From: CBDCGJ01 sp965238305
Lineage (GTDB): Bacteria > Pseudomonadota > Alphaproteobacteria > GCA-2731375
Direction: 5' to 3'
Assembly (NCBI GenBank): GCA_965238305.1
Contig: CBDEHK010000001.1
Span: forward strand, 1,116,001-1,180,000
Length of the DNA: 64,000 nucleotides
Shown: piece by piece, positions 33,984-44,054 of the stretch
How positions within the stretch are numbered: position 1 is the stretch's first letter
Layout of the letters: each line of letters starts with the position of its first letter
Notes under the pieces: model-generated
What the model saw: only the letters and a program-made list of their open reading frames with translations
Database searches by the model: none
Told to the model about the DNA's origin: nothing
Position numbers and translations under genes: made by a program

Positions 33984-35804
33984 ATGCGCCGTTATGTGCT
34001 GCCCCTTGTGGCAATCCTATCCGCCCTTACCGGCCCGGCGCTCAGCGAGCCTAAACACGGTATCTCTCTGTATGGTGAGCTTAAATACGGTCCCGATTTT
34101 AAACAATTTGACTATGTCAATCCAGATGCACCCAGGGGTGGTGAGGTTCGTCTGGCGACATCTGTTGCGTTCGACACCTTCAATCCATTTGTAATCAAGG
34201 GAAATCCAGCGACAGGAGTTGGATTTCTGTACAGTCCGCTAGTTGAGTTCTCGCGCGATGAAGTATTCGCCGGCTACGGATATCTTGCTGAAACGATTGA
34301 GATGCCGGAAGACCGATCCTGGGTTGAGTACAAATTGCGACCGGAAGCCAAGTGGCATGACGGACAACAGATTACAGTTGAAGATGTCATCTTCTCCCTG
34401 GAAATATTACGAACAAAGGGCCGGCCAATCTATCGCCACTATTACAAAAATATTTCTAAGGTCGAAAAAACTGGCGAGCGTAAAGTGCGGTTCCACTTTT
34501 CAGGACCCAAAAATCTCGAGCTCCCGGTGATTGCCGGTCAGCTCACCATTCTTCCTAAACATTATTGGGAAGGGCGAGATTTCAACGCGACAACGCTCGA
34601 CCCGCCGGTCGGCAGTGGTCCTTACAAGATTAAGAGTTTTAAGGCTGGGCGAGGAATTACTTATGAGCGGATTAAGAATCACTGGGCCGACAATATCCCG
34701 GTCCAAAGAGGCCGATATAACTTCGGTGAAATAAGTTTTGTCTATTTGCGCGATATGACGGTTTCTTTCGAAGCATTCAAGTCGCATGAAACTGACTTCC
34801 GCCGCGAAGCCGACACAAAAGTTTGGATGCGAGGCTATGATTTCCCGGCCCGAACAAACGGCTTGGTGATCAAAGAAGAAACTCCAGATGCCAACCCTCA
34901 ACCGATGCAAGCGTTTATTTTCAACATCCGCAGATCTATTTTTCAAGACCGCAAAGTTCGCGAAGCGCTGAACTACGCCTATGATTTTGACTGGGTGAAC
35001 AAGAATATTCTACATGGGCAATTTACACGCACAGACAGTTATTTCGAGAATACGGAACTCGCCTCCAGTGGTATTCCCATGGGCGAAGAGCTTGCTCTGC
35101 TCGAGCCCTATCGTGACAAACTGCCAAATGAAGTTTTCGAGAAAGAATTTGATCTGCCAACCACATCTGGCGAAGGCGGTATCCGGCAAAATTTGCGGAC
35201 TGCTCGAAAATTACTTGAAAACGCTGGCTGGCGAATAAAGGATGGTAAGTTGGTTTCGGCTAATACCGGTGAACATTTCAATTTTGAAATCATGTTTCGA
35301 CAAGCCAATATTGAAGAACGAGTCGCACCTTTCGTCGCAAATCTAAAACGTTTGGGCATTGAGGCGCGCATGCGGTTGATTGATACATCGCAATGGATTC
35401 ACAGGCTACGAAACAATGATTTTGATATGACGGTCCAAATAATTCAGCAAACCGATTCACCTGGTAACGAGCAACGCGAATATTGGAGTAGCGCCGCCGC
35501 CGATCAACCTGGTAGCAACAACCGAATTGGCATTAAAGACCCCGTGGTCGACGCATTGATCGAACATGTCATTAGCGCCGAAAATCGTAAAGCGCTCATC
35601 ACTGCAACCCACGCTCTGGATCGCGTATTGTTGTGGGGCCACTATGTGATACCGAACTACCACTTGGCTATCAACCGCATCGCCTATTGGAACCGTTTCG
35701 CCAAACCCAAGATCAAGTCGAAATATGCCATCGGCTTTGTCGATACTTGGTGGATCGATGCGGAAAAAGACGCTGCTTTGCAGGCCGCAAGGAAGAAGCG
35801 TTAA
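33984..35804 (+). CDS. ABC transporter peptide-binding protein, YejA-type copy 1
   Basis: A 606-residue periplasmic protein (SBP family 5) with a signal peptide (YVLPLVAILSALTGPALSEP). The mature start KHGISLYGELKYGPDF matches the second copy downstream and E. coli YejA, which binds oligopeptides and microcin C. Family marks include RPEAKWHDGQQITVEDVIFS and DPPVGSGPYKIKSF. It begins a five-gene ABC operon (two binding proteins, yejB, yejE, yejF). By eye its codons are more AT-rich than those of copy 2, so it may have a different history or specificity. GGAG precedes ATG 33984. Confidence 0.93.
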   Translation: MRRYVLPLVAILSALTGPALSEPKHGISLYGELKYGPDFKQFDYVNPDAPRGGEVRLATSVAFDTFNPFVIKGNPATGVGFLYSPLVEFSRDEVFAGYGYLAETIEMPEDRSWVEYKLRPEAKWHDGQQITVEDVIFSLEILRTKGRPIYRHYYKNISKVEKTGERKVRFHFSGPKNLELPVIAGQLTILPKHYWEGRDFNATTLDPPVGSGPYKIKSFKAGRGITYERIKNHWADNIPVQRGRYNFGEISFVYLRDMTVSFEAFKSHETDFRREADTKVWMRGYDFPARTNGLVIKEETPDANPQPMQAFIFNIRRSIFQDRKVREALNYAYDFDWVNKNILHGQFTRTDSYFENTELASSGIPMGEELALLEPYRDKLPNEVFEKEFDLPTTSGEGGIRQNLRTARKLLENAGWRIKDGKLVSANTGEHFNFEIMFRQANIEERVAPFVANLKRLGIEARMRLIDTSQWIHRLRNNDFDMTVQIIQQTDSPGNEQREYWSSAAADQPGSNNRIGIKDPVVDALIEHVISAENRKALITATHALDRVLLWGHYVIPNYHLAINRIAYWNRFAKPKIKSKYAIGFVDTWWIDAEKDAALQAARKKR

Positions 35805-35830
35805 GCCGCGTAATCTGTTAGGTTGACCCC

Positions 35831-37684
35831 ATGAACAAGCAAATCCTTTCCGCCATCGTGCTGACCGCAATGGCCGCCACTGCACAGGCCGCGCCAAAAC
35901 ATGGCTTCGCGGTCTTGGGGGAATTGAAGTATCCCGCTGATTTCAGTCATTTCGACTATGTCAATCCATCGGCAGACAAAGGCGGCAACATCACCTTCAT
36001 GGGCCTGGGTAGTTTCGACAGCGTCAATCCGTTTATCTTAAAGGGTAAAAAAGCGTCCGGTTCGGACCCCTTCAGCATCCCCTTCCAGACAAATGAAGAT
36101 TTTTTCCTCATCCCTTTTGAAAGCCTGATGATCCCGTCCGGTGACGAACCGGATTCTTTTTATGGCCTAGTCGCCAAAAACGTGGAAATTGCCGACGACG
36201 GTATGAGCGTGACGTTTCAATTACGCTCGGAAGCCCGCTTTCATGATGGCACGTCCATTAGCGCGGAAGATGTTGCTTATTCCTTCAATATCCTGAAGGA
36301 AAAGGGCCATCCGTCATTCGGCCTATTTCTAAAAGACGTCACGCAGGTCGAAATTCCAGCGGCGGGAGAAGTGCGCTATCATTTTCGACCGGGCGCGCAA
36401 GTCCGCGACCTGCCTTCGGTTACCGCCAGCTTGCCGATCTTGTCCGAGAAATATTATGACAGCCACGATATCACTAAGACCAGCTTGGACGGACCATTGG
36501 GTAGTGGCCCCTACAAAATCACCAAGATCGATCCCGGCCGGTCGATTACTTATAGCCGCGTCAAAGATCACTGGGCGAAAGATCTACCGGTCTATCGTGG
36601 GCGTTTTAATTTTGATGAAATCCGCTGGATATACTTTCGCGATTTCGATATCAGTCTGGAAGCATTGTTCGCGGGCAAACTGGATTTTCGCGAAGAATAT
36701 ACCTCACGCGCTTGGGCGAGCCAATATAACGCACCGGCGATCAAGGATGGGCGCGTCAAGCGGGAAGAGTTGGAAGACGGTTCCCCTTCGGGCTTTCAGG
36801 TTTACATGATCAATACCCGGCACGAAAAATTCGCCGACCGCCGCACCCGTAAAGCGCTTAACTATGCATTTGATTATGAGTGGACGAACAAAAACTTGTT
36901 CTATGGCGCCTATGCCCGGACTTTGAGCATTTTTCAGAATACCGATCTGATGGCCAACGGTGAACCGAGCGACGCCGAGTTGGCCTTGCTCGAGCCCCAC
37001 CGTGATATGGTCGCGCCAGAGGTATTCGGTCCGTCTTATCAGGCCCCGGTTACCGACGGCTCCGGCAATCCGCGCCAGAACCTGCGAACCGCGAGGAAAC
37101 TCTTTGCGGCGGCGGGTTGGCAGTTGCGCGAAGGTAAGCTGGTCGATGCAGCCGGGCAACCGTTCAAGATTGAGTTCTTGACCTACGACAGTCGCAGCGA
37201 ACGTGTCGTCGCCCCCTTTATTCGCAATTTGCAACGCCTTGGCGTCGCCGCCAAAATCCGCCTCGTTGACAGCGCGCAGTTCCAGGCCCGACGTCAGAAG
37301 TTTGACTTCGACATTATCTCAGCGCGGTTTTCAGGTTCGATCACGCCGGGTTTTGGTCTGCGAAATGTTTGGCACTCCAGTGCCGCAGACACTACTGGTA
37401 GCTTGAATTTTCCTGGCGTCAAAAGCAAAGCCGTCGATGTTTTGATCGATCGTGTCACCGCCGCCACCAGCCGGGACGAATTGCGAACCGCGGCAAGTGC
37501 GCTGGACCGCGTTATCATGGCTGGTCAATATATCGTGCCGCAATGGCATCTGGCGAAACACCGGCTTGCTTATTGGGATAAATTTGGCCGTCCGGCGGCG
37601 AAACCCAAGTATACCCGTGGGGTTTGGGATTTATGGTGGATTGACAAAAACAAAGCCGCGGCTTTGTCGGCGAAACGCAATTGA
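35831..37684 (+). CDS. yejA: ABC transporter peptide-binding protein, YejA-type copy 2
   Basis: A 617-residue periplasmic protein with a short signal (ILSAIVLTAMAATAQAAP). It parallels copy 1 along its whole length, for example KHGFAVLGELKYPADFSHFD, SEARFHDGTSISAEDVAYSF and LDGPLGSGPYKITKI, but with many substitutions. It follows copy 1 by 26 bp and precedes the permease gene by 37 bp. As in other binding-protein pairs, the two probably feed the same permease with different peptides. Confidence 0.94.
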   Translation: MNKQILSAIVLTAMAATAQAAPKHGFAVLGELKYPADFSHFDYVNPSADKGGNITFMGLGSFDSVNPFILKGKKASGSDPFSIPFQTNEDFFLIPFESLMIPSGDEPDSFYGLVAKNVEIADDGMSVTFQLRSEARFHDGTSISAEDVAYSFNILKEKGHPSFGLFLKDVTQVEIPAAGEVRYHFRPGAQVRDLPSVTASLPILSEKYYDSHDITKTSLDGPLGSGPYKITKIDPGRSITYSRVKDHWAKDLPVYRGRFNFDEIRWIYFRDFDISLEALFAGKLDFREEYTSRAWASQYNAPAIKDGRVKREELEDGSPSGFQVYMINTRHEKFADRRTRKALNYAFDYEWTNKNLFYGAYARTLSIFQNTDLMANGEPSDAELALLEPHRDMVAPEVFGPSYQAPVTDGSGNPRQNLRTARKLFAAAGWQLREGKLVDAAGQPFKIEFLTYDSRSERVVAPFIRNLQRLGVAAKIRLVDSAQFQARRQKFDFDIISARFSGSITPGFGLRNVWHSSAADTTGSLNFPGVKSKAVDVLIDRVTAATSRDELRTAASALDRVIMAGQYIVPQWHLAKHRLAYWDKFGRPAAKPKYTRGVWDLWWIDKNKAAALSAKRN

Positions 37685-37721
37685 AGAGGATAGGCCAATG
37701 AACCAGGAGACAACGTAGCGC

Positions 37722-38840
37722 ATGCTGGCCTATATCATTCGCCGCTTGTTATTGATCATTCCGACCTTGTTCGGGATCATGTTAATCAATTTTGCGGTGC
37801 TGCAATTTTTGCCCGGCGGTCCGGTAGAACAAGTCATTGCCGAACTGACAGGAACCGCGGTGGATGCCACCGCCCGGGTCGGCGGCGGCAATGCAAGTGA
37901 AACCGGCGGCAATCAATCGACGGCAACGGAAAGCGCTGGACAAACCGGTGTGTCCAGCAAATATCGCGGAGCCCAGGGTCTGGATCCCGATCTGATCAAA
38001 GATTTGGAACGCCAGTTTGGTTTGGACAAGCCGGTCCATGAACGTTTCTTCACCTTGATATGGAACTATCTTCGTTTTGATTTCGGCGAGAGTTTTTTTC
38101 GCGATCAGGCGGTGATCGAGCTGGTGCTCGATAAATTGCCGGTCTCGATTTCGCTTGGTCTCTGGACAACCTTGTTGAGCTATCTGGTCTGCATTCCGCT
38201 CGGTATCGCCAAAGCCGTCCGCGATGGCAGCCGCTTCGATGTCTGGACTTCGACGGCAATCATCGTCGGCTACGCCATCCCCAGCTTCCTGTTGGCGGTG
38301 TTGTTGATCGTGCTTTTTGCTGGTGGTAGTTATTGGGATGTCTTTCCATTGCGCGGCCTGACGTCCGATCATTTCGACGAGTTGACTTGGCTTGGCAAGA
38401 TCGGGGATTATTTTTGGCATATCGCCTTGCCGATTATCGCCATGGCAGTCGGTGGTTTCGCTACCCTCACGATGTTGACGAAAAATTCCTTCCTGGACGA
38501 GCTCTCAAAACACTATGTGGTGACGGCGCGCTCGAAAGGTTTGAACCAACGGCAAGTTCTTTACGGCCACGTCTTCCGCAATGCCATGTTGATCGTCATC
38601 GCTGGTTTCCCAGGTGCTTTTATATCGATCCTGTTTACTGGCAGCTTGCTGATTGAAGTGATCTTCTCTCTCGACGGCCTCGGTCTGCTTGGCTTTGAAG
38701 CGGCCTTGAACAGAGATTATCCAATCGTCCTGGGGACTTTGTATGTTTTCACTCTTATCGGGCTGTTGCTCAACCTACTGGGCGATTTGATGTATGTCGC
38801 GATCGACCCTCGTATCGACTTCGAAGCGCGGGAGGTTTAG
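37722..38840 (+). CDS. yejB: Microcin C/oligopeptide ABC permease YejB
   Basis: A 372-residue inner-membrane permease. An N-terminal helix (YIIRRLLLIIPTLFGIMLIN) is followed by a long periplasmic Gly/Ser/Thr-rich stretch up to the GLDPDLIKDLERQFGLDKP block, then five helices. The EAA loop is HYVVTARSKGLNQRQVLYGHVFRNA, which contacts the ATPase. The long periplasmic insert is normal for YejB. It starts 37 bp after the second binding protein and ends 2 bp before yejE. Confidence 0.95.
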   Translation: MLAYIIRRLLLIIPTLFGIMLINFAVLQFLPGGPVEQVIAELTGTAVDATARVGGGNASETGGNQSTATESAGQTGVSSKYRGAQGLDPDLIKDLERQFGLDKPVHERFFTLIWNYLRFDFGESFFRDQAVIELVLDKLPVSISLGLWTTLLSYLVCIPLGIAKAVRDGSRFDVWTSTAIIVGYAIPSFLLAVLLIVLFAGGSYWDVFPLRGLTSDHFDELTWLGKIGDYFWHIALPIIAMAVGGFATLTMLTKNSFLDELSKHYVVTARSKGLNQRQVLYGHVFRNAMLIVIAGFPGAFISILFTGSLLIEVIFSLDGLGLLGFEAALNRDYPIVLGTLYVFTLIGLLLNLLGDLMYVAIDPRIDFEAREV

Positions 38841-38842
38841 GG

Positions 38843-39907
38843 GTGAGCGACCGCGTCTTCGGCTTGAAACTGACCCCGATCGGTCGCCGGCGCTGGCGCA
38901 ATTTCCGCGCCAACAAACGAGGCTTTTGGTCTTTGTGGATTTTTCTGACCATCTTTGTCTTGAGTTTGTTTGCTGAATTTCTTGCCAATGACAAGCCGTT
39001 GTTAATTCAATTCAAGGGCAACTATTATTACCCGGTCGTAATCACTTATCCAGAAACTGAGTTCGGTGGCGATTTTGAAACCGAAGCGGCCTACCGCGAT
39101 CCGTTTGTTATCGGCTTGATCGAAGATGAAGGTTGGATGATTTGGCCACCGATCCGCTATAGTTATCGCACTATCAACTATGACCTGCCGCAGCCGGCAC
39201 CGTCACCGCCGACAACCGATAATATTCTGGGTACCGACGATCAGGGTCGCGATGTTTCGGCCCGGTTGATTTACGGATTTCGCATTTCCGTCCTGTTCGG
39301 TTTGGTTTTGACCATCTTCAGTTCCATAGCTGGGGTCGCCGCCGGGGCGGTGCAGGGTTACTTCGGGGGTTGGACCGATTTGATTTTCCAACGTTTTATC
39401 GAAATCTGGTCAGGCTTGCCGACACTATATCTGCTGATCATTCTATCCAGCTTGATCGAGCCTAATTTTTGGTGGCTGTTGGGGATCATGCTGCTTTTCG
39501 GCTGGATGTCTTTGGTCGGTGTCGTGCGGGCGGAGTTTCTACGGGCCCGGAACCTAGATTATGTCCGTGCGGCCCGCGCCCTAGGGGTCTCGAACGCCAA
39601 GATCATGGCCAAGCATGTGCTGCCGAACGCCATGGTGGCGTCCCTGACATTTATGCCGTTCATTCTATCCGGATCCATCACCACCTTGACGGCGCTAGAC
39701 TTTTTGGGCTTTGGTCTGCCGCCCGGTTCCGCCAGCTTGGGCGAAATGTTGCAGCAGGGCAAATCCAACCTGCAAGCCCCTTGGCTAGGCGTCACCGCGT
39801 TTGCGATCCTATCGATCATGCTGACTTTGCTGATATTCATATTTGAAGCGGTTCGCGATGCTTTTGATCCACGTAAAAGTATTGCCGCGCCAGGGGGTGG
39901 GGCATGA
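38843..39907 (+). CDS. yejE: Microcin C/oligopeptide ABC permease YejE
   Basis: A 354-residue second permease of the importer. The first helix is FWSLWIFLTIFVLSLFAEFL, followed by a large periplasmic loop (NYYYPVVITYPETEFGGDFE) typical of YejE. The core begins at ILGTDDQGRDVSARLIYGFR, and the EAA loop is RNLDYVRAARALGVSNAKIM. The start is GTG 38843 with GGGAGG upstream, and the gene overlaps the ATPase gene by 4 bp. Confidence 0.95.
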   Translation: MSDRVFGLKLTPIGRRRWRNFRANKRGFWSLWIFLTIFVLSLFAEFLANDKPLLIQFKGNYYYPVVITYPETEFGGDFETEAAYRDPFVIGLIEDEGWMIWPPIRYSYRTINYDLPQPAPSPPTTDNILGTDDQGRDVSARLIYGFRISVLFGLVLTIFSSIAGVAAGAVQGYFGGWTDLIFQRFIEIWSGLPTLYLLIILSSLIEPNFWWLLGIMLLFGWMSLVGVVRAEFLRARNLDYVRAARALGVSNAKIMAKHVLPNAMVASLTFMPFILSGSITTLTALDFLGFGLPPGSASLGEMLQQGKSNLQAPWLGVTAFAILSIMLTLLIFIFEAVRDAFDPRKSIAAPGGGA

Positions 39908-41532
39908 GCGAAAAGTTGCTGGAAGTCAAAGACCTGTCTGTTGCGTTCGAAGGCGAAGACGCCATCACGGAAGTAGTGCACAAAGTCTCCTTCGCCATTG
40001 ACGCCGGCGAGACTTTGGCCCTGGTTGGGGAATCGGGCTCCGGTAAATCGGTGACGGCGTTATCGATCCCACAGCTTCTGCCTTATCCAACAGCCAGTCA
40101 TCCTTCCGGCAGCGTCCGCTTTCGCGGCGAGGAAATGTTTGGCAAGTCCGACGACCGCCTGCGCCATATCCGCGGTAAGGATGTGGCGATGATTTTCCAA
40201 GAACCAATGACTTCCCTCAATCCCCTCCATAGTGTTGAGCGGCAGATCGGTGAGACCCTTTGGCAGCACAAAGGGTTGCGTGGCAAAGCGGCCCGCGACC
40301 GGGTGATCGAATTGCTGGACCTAGTCGGCATCCCCAATCCCACCAGCCGGCTTGCCAGCTATCCGCATCAATTGTCAGGTGGGCAACGGCAGCGGGTGAT
40401 GATCGCCATGGCATTGGCCAACGATCCAGATCTGTTGATAGCGGATGAACCGACGACGGCTTTGGATGTGACTATTCAAGCGCAAGTCTTAGATTTGCTG
40501 AAAAGCCTGCAGGATAGGTTCGGCATGGCGCTGTTGCTGATCACTCACGATCTGAATATCGTCCGCAAAATGGCCGACAATATTTGCGTTATGACCGATG
40601 GCGAGATTGTCGAGCGCGGCAATATTCGGCAAATCTTCCGTTATCCCCAGCATCCTTACACGCGACGACTATTGGCGGCACAACCGAAACCTCGCGCCGC
40701 CCGTAGCAACGACAGCAAGAAAACAATTATGGCAGCGGAGAACTTGCGGGTCTGGTTTCCTGTCAAGGAAGGCATTCTGCGCCGCACTGTTGATCATATC
40801 AAGGCGGTCGACGACATCAGCCTGGATCTAAAGGTCGGGCGAACGGTCGGCGTGGTTGGGGAATCCGGGTCCGGGAAAACCACCTTAGGTATGGCTTTAT
40901 TGCGGCTAATTTCGTCGACCGGCGCAATCACCTATGATGGTCGGAATCTGACTGAAATCGACTACAAAGGCTCTATTCCGCTGCGGAAGGAAATGCAGAT
41001 TGTATTCCAGGACCCGTTTTCCAGCCTCAGTCCGCGCCTGACAATCGCACAGATCGTCGCTGAAGGTTTGCATGTTCACCGCATCGGCAAGGATAAACAT
41101 GCCCGACGAGCTTTGGTCAGTGAAGCGTTGCAGGAAGTAGAGCTTGAGCCTGATGTAATGGACCGCTATCCGCATGAATTTTCCGGCGGCCAGCGGCAGC
41201 GCGTCGCCATCGCACGGGCCATGGTTTTGCGACCGCGCTTTGTGGTTCTGGACGAGCCGACCTCGGCATTGGACGTTTCAGTACAGGCGCAAGTGGTCGA
41301 CCTGCTACGGAAATTGCAGGACGATCACGATCTCGCCTATCTGTTCATCAGCCATGATCTAAAGGTGGTACGCGCCTTAGCCGATGAGTTGATTGTCATG
41401 AAAGACGGCAAGGTCATGGAACAGGGCAACGCCGACGACATATTCGACGATCCGCAGCAAGCTTATACCCGCGCCTTGATGGCCGCCGCTTTCGAACTGC
41501 AAGCGGTCGATCAAGATGCCGTTTCAAGTTAG
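39904..41532 (+). CDS. yejF: ABC transporter double ATPase YejF
   Basis: A 542-residue protein with two fused ATPase domains. Domain 1 has the Walker A GESGSGKSV, signature LSGGQRQRVMIAMALANDPD and Walker B LLIADEPTTALD. Domain 2 (from about 285) has GESGSGKTTLG, FSGGQRQRVAIARAMVLRPR and VVLDEPTSALD. Both keep the C-terminal oligopeptide-binding-type QQAYTRALM or QHPYTRRLL tails. It energises peptide uptake and completes the yej operon; ATG overlaps the yejE stop. Confidence 0.96.
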   Translation: MSEKLLEVKDLSVAFEGEDAITEVVHKVSFAIDAGETLALVGESGSGKSVTALSIPQLLPYPTASHPSGSVRFRGEEMFGKSDDRLRHIRGKDVAMIFQEPMTSLNPLHSVERQIGETLWQHKGLRGKAARDRVIELLDLVGIPNPTSRLASYPHQLSGGQRQRVMIAMALANDPDLLIADEPTTALDVTIQAQVLDLLKSLQDRFGMALLLITHDLNIVRKMADNICVMTDGEIVERGNIRQIFRYPQHPYTRRLLAAQPKPRAARSNDSKKTIMAAENLRVWFPVKEGILRRTVDHIKAVDDISLDLKVGRTVGVVGESGSGKTTLGMALLRLISSTGAITYDGRNLTEIDYKGSIPLRKEMQIVFQDPFSSLSPRLTIAQIVAEGLHVHRIGKDKHARRALVSEALQEVELEPDVMDRYPHEFSGGQRQRVAIARAMVLRPRFVVLDEPTSALDVSVQAQVVDLLRKLQDDHDLAYLFISHDLKVVRALADELIVMKDGKVMEQGNADDIFDDPQQAYTRALMAAAFELQAVDQDAVSS

Positions 41533-41540
41533 AGGGCCCG

Positions 41541-42473
41541 ATGCCGACACTTCTATTTTGTTCCGCAATCGATCCGATCGAACAATGGCGACCGGCCCTG
41601 GTGCAATTGATGCCCGATCTGAATATCCGGGTTTACCCCGATGTCGGAGAGGTCGCAGAGATTGATTATGCCTTGGTTTGGAAACCACCCCATGGCTTAC
41701 TTGCCTCTCTACCAAATTTGCGCCTGATCCATTCCATTGGTGCCGGTGTCGATCCCTTGCTCAAGGATCCCAGCCTGCCATCTAATATTCCGCTGGTTCG
41801 CATGGTTGATAATTGTTTGCGTCGGATGATGAGCGAATATGCCATTTACGCAGTGCTACATTTTCACCGCGCCATGCCGACTTATTTGGCGCAGCAAAAA
41901 ACCGGCAATTGGTCGCGCCACTGGCCGGCGATGACATTACAGAGCCCGGTCGGCGTATTGGGCCTTGGTGCCATTGGTCAGGATATCGCGCAAAAGTTTG
42001 CCGCACTTGAGTTCCCGACCTTGGGCTGGAGCCGTAGCCCCAAGACCGTGGCGGACGTGACCTGTTATCATGGCGAAGCGGGTTTGGGGACACTGCTGGC
42101 AGCCTGTCGATATATTATCTGCGTCCTGCCGCTGACAGCGGAGACAACTGGATTGATTGACAAGAAATTCATCGACCGGATGCAAAGCGGTAGTTACTTG
42201 ATCAATATCGGCCGCGGCGGCCATATCGTCGACGCTGATTTATTGGCGGCGTTAGACAGCGGCAAGTTAGCGGGCGCCTGCCTGGATGTTTTCAACGAGG
42301 AACCGCTGCCCGAAAACGATCCCTATTGGCGCCATCCAAAAGTTCATGCGACCCCGCATATCGCCGCTGAAACCGATCCGGGGGAAGGCGCACAGGAAGT
42401 GGTCAAGAATATCCAGCGGCTGGAACAGGGCGAAGACTTACCCACCCTGGTGCAGTTGGACAAAGGTTATTAA
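41541..42473 (+). CDS. Glyoxylate/hydroxypyruvate reductase A-like dehydrogenase
   Basis: A 310-residue D-2-hydroxyacid dehydrogenase. The NAD(P) site is VGVLGLGAIGQDIAQKFAAL, followed by SRSPK where the Arg/Ser pattern favours NADPH. Catalytic residues are Arg in INIGRGGHIVD, Glu in LDVFNEEPLPENDPYW and His in HATPHIAAETDP. The GhrA branch reduces glyoxylate or hydroxypyruvate. It follows yejF by 8 bp and may be read through from that operon. Its TAA overlaps the stop of the convergent kinase gene. Confidence 0.9.
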   Translation: MPTLLFCSAIDPIEQWRPALVQLMPDLNIRVYPDVGEVAEIDYALVWKPPHGLLASLPNLRLIHSIGAGVDPLLKDPSLPSNIPLVRMVDNCLRRMMSEYAIYAVLHFHRAMPTYLAQQKTGNWSRHWPAMTLQSPVGVLGLGAIGQDIAQKFAALEFPTLGWSRSPKTVADVTCYHGEAGLGTLLAACRYIICVLPLTAETTGLIDKKFIDRMQSGSYLINIGRGGHIVDADLLAALDSGKLAGACLDVFNEEPLPENDPYWRHPKVHATPHIAAETDPGEGAQEVVKNIQRLEQGEDLPTLVQLDKGY

Positions 42474-43987
42474 TCGCCAATATTGGCGAGCTTGGACAGC
42501 TGGAGATTTGGTCTTTGGCAACGCTCGGGTGGGAACCAGACAGTGGCCGTGGTGCCCGCGTTGACTTCGCTGTCAATAACCAAACCGCCGCCATGTAATT
42601 CTGCAAATGACATGACCAAGGTCAGGCCAAGGCCGGTGCCTTCAAATTGACGGTTTAGGCCGCTATCCACTTGACCGAAGCGCTCCAACGCCTTTGGCAA
42701 AGCTGCCGATGGGATGCCAATTCCGGTATCACTTACTGATAATTTTAGCGAGCCATCGTCAGCTATCGTCGCATCGACTTTGATCTCACCGCCTTCGGGG
42801 GTGAACTTCAAAGCGTTGCCCACAAGATTGGCCAGCATCTGCTTGATCATACGTTCGTCGCCGCGAAGTGTAGGCCCGGGATCGGAATTCTGCACAATTA
42901 AATTGATGGATTTCTCTCGCGCGGTTAAGCGAAACATGCTGATCGTATTTCGCGCCAAACCTAGAATATCAATATTGCTTTCGTGGATATCTATCTTGCC
43001 GGCGTCAACTTTGGAAAGGTCCAATATATCATTGATGAGGTTCAAAAGATGAAGGCCACTTTGATGAATGTCATGCATATAATTTACGTACCGCCGGTCG
43101 CCCAAGGGACCGAAAATTTGCGAATTCATGGTTTCGGAAAAACCGATGATTGCGTTCAACGGGGTGCGCAGTTCATGGCTCATATTCGCGAGAAATTCCG
43201 TTTTGGCCAAATTTGCCTGTTCGGCCGCCTCCTTGGCGGCGATCTCTTCTTCCAAACGACGGCGATCGCTGACATCCTGGGTCACACCAAACAAACCGGT
43301 TAATTTGCCGTTGTCATCAAAAATCGGCGTAGTCCGACCTTCTATGTAACGCAATCCCCCATCGGGCCGCTGGTTGATACGATAAGCGAAATCAATATGG
43401 CGGCCTTCGGCAAAGCCTTGCATGATGTCGGGTGTGCGACTGTGTTCTGCCAACATCCGGTCGTCTTCGTGAACGATGTCGATCAAATCCTGCCACTGCA
43501 CTGGCGTGTCTGGGTCAACGCCAAAAATTCGATACACTTCGCGGGAGCAATCGAACGCCCCGGAATTTAAGTCCAAATTCCAATGTCCGATCATCCCTAT
43601 CCGTTGAGCATCATAGAGCTGCTGTTCAAACCGGCGGCGATCAACTTCCTGGTCAAGGCGCTGCAGCGCTGGCATCCAACTGGACAATCCGACGCCAATC
43701 GTGACAGCACCCGGCAAATAGAGCGTCAGAGCCAAAATTGTCCTTTGATACGGCCATATCGGACTTGCCATGATCGCAGTTATTTCAAAATTCTCAATCA
43801 CGCTGACTGCGTAATCGATAAATGTCGCAAATGTTAAGACCGTAACGCCGACTAAAACGAGATTGAAGCCGCGGTCGACTTGGGCCAACCGACCGCGCTC
43901 TGCGAACAACAGGATCGGGATCGCAAGCACACCTAAGAAGATTAGAAGGTTTGCGCTATAAAATGCGAGTACGAAATCCAACATCAC
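42470..43987 (-). CDS. Membrane PAS-domain sensor histidine kinase
   Basis: A 505-residue kinase. The first 115 residues hold three or four membrane helices (LAFYSANLLIFLGVLAIPIL, LVLVGVTVLTFATFIDYAV and TLYLPGAVTIGVGL). A PAS/PAC unit follows (about 135-250, GHWNLDLNSGAFDCSREVYR). HisKA has FLANMSHELRTPLNAIIGFS with His271, and the ATPase domain has GTGLGLTLVMSFAELHGGGL. It ends without a receiver. No response regulator is adjacent, so the partner is unknown. The gene overlaps the convergent reductase gene by 4 bp at the stops. Confidence 0.92.
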   Translation of the reverse strand: MMLDFVLAFYSANLLIFLGVLAIPILLFAERGRLAQVDRGFNLVLVGVTVLTFATFIDYAVSVIENFEITAIMASPIWPYQRTILALTLYLPGAVTIGVGLSSWMPALQRLDQEVDRRRFEQQLYDAQRIGMIGHWNLDLNSGAFDCSREVYRIFGVDPDTPVQWQDLIDIVHEDDRMLAEHSRTPDIMQGFAEGRHIDFAYRINQRPDGGLRYIEGRTTPIFDDNGKLTGLFGVTQDVSDRRRLEEEIAAKEAAEQANLAKTEFLANMSHELRTPLNAIIGFSETMNSQIFGPLGDRRYVNYMHDIHQSGLHLLNLINDILDLSKVDAGKIDIHESNIDILGLARNTISMFRLTAREKSINLIVQNSDPGPTLRGDERMIKQMLANLVGNALKFTPEGGEIKVDATIADDGSLKLSVSDTGIGIPSAALPKALERFGQVDSGLNRQFEGTGLGLTLVMSFAELHGGGLVIDSEVNAGTTATVWFPPERCQRPNLQLSKLANIGD

Positions 43988-44054
43988 AAATACCGCTCAG
44001 TTAAGTTACTGTTTTGGTGAACAAACCGATGCATTTTTATTTATCCCATATAGA

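Noticed and set aside
40000..41400. Two separate ATPase genes in the yej operon
   Set aside because: The two ATPase domains are in one uninterrupted frame with no internal stop, so this is a single fused YejF.
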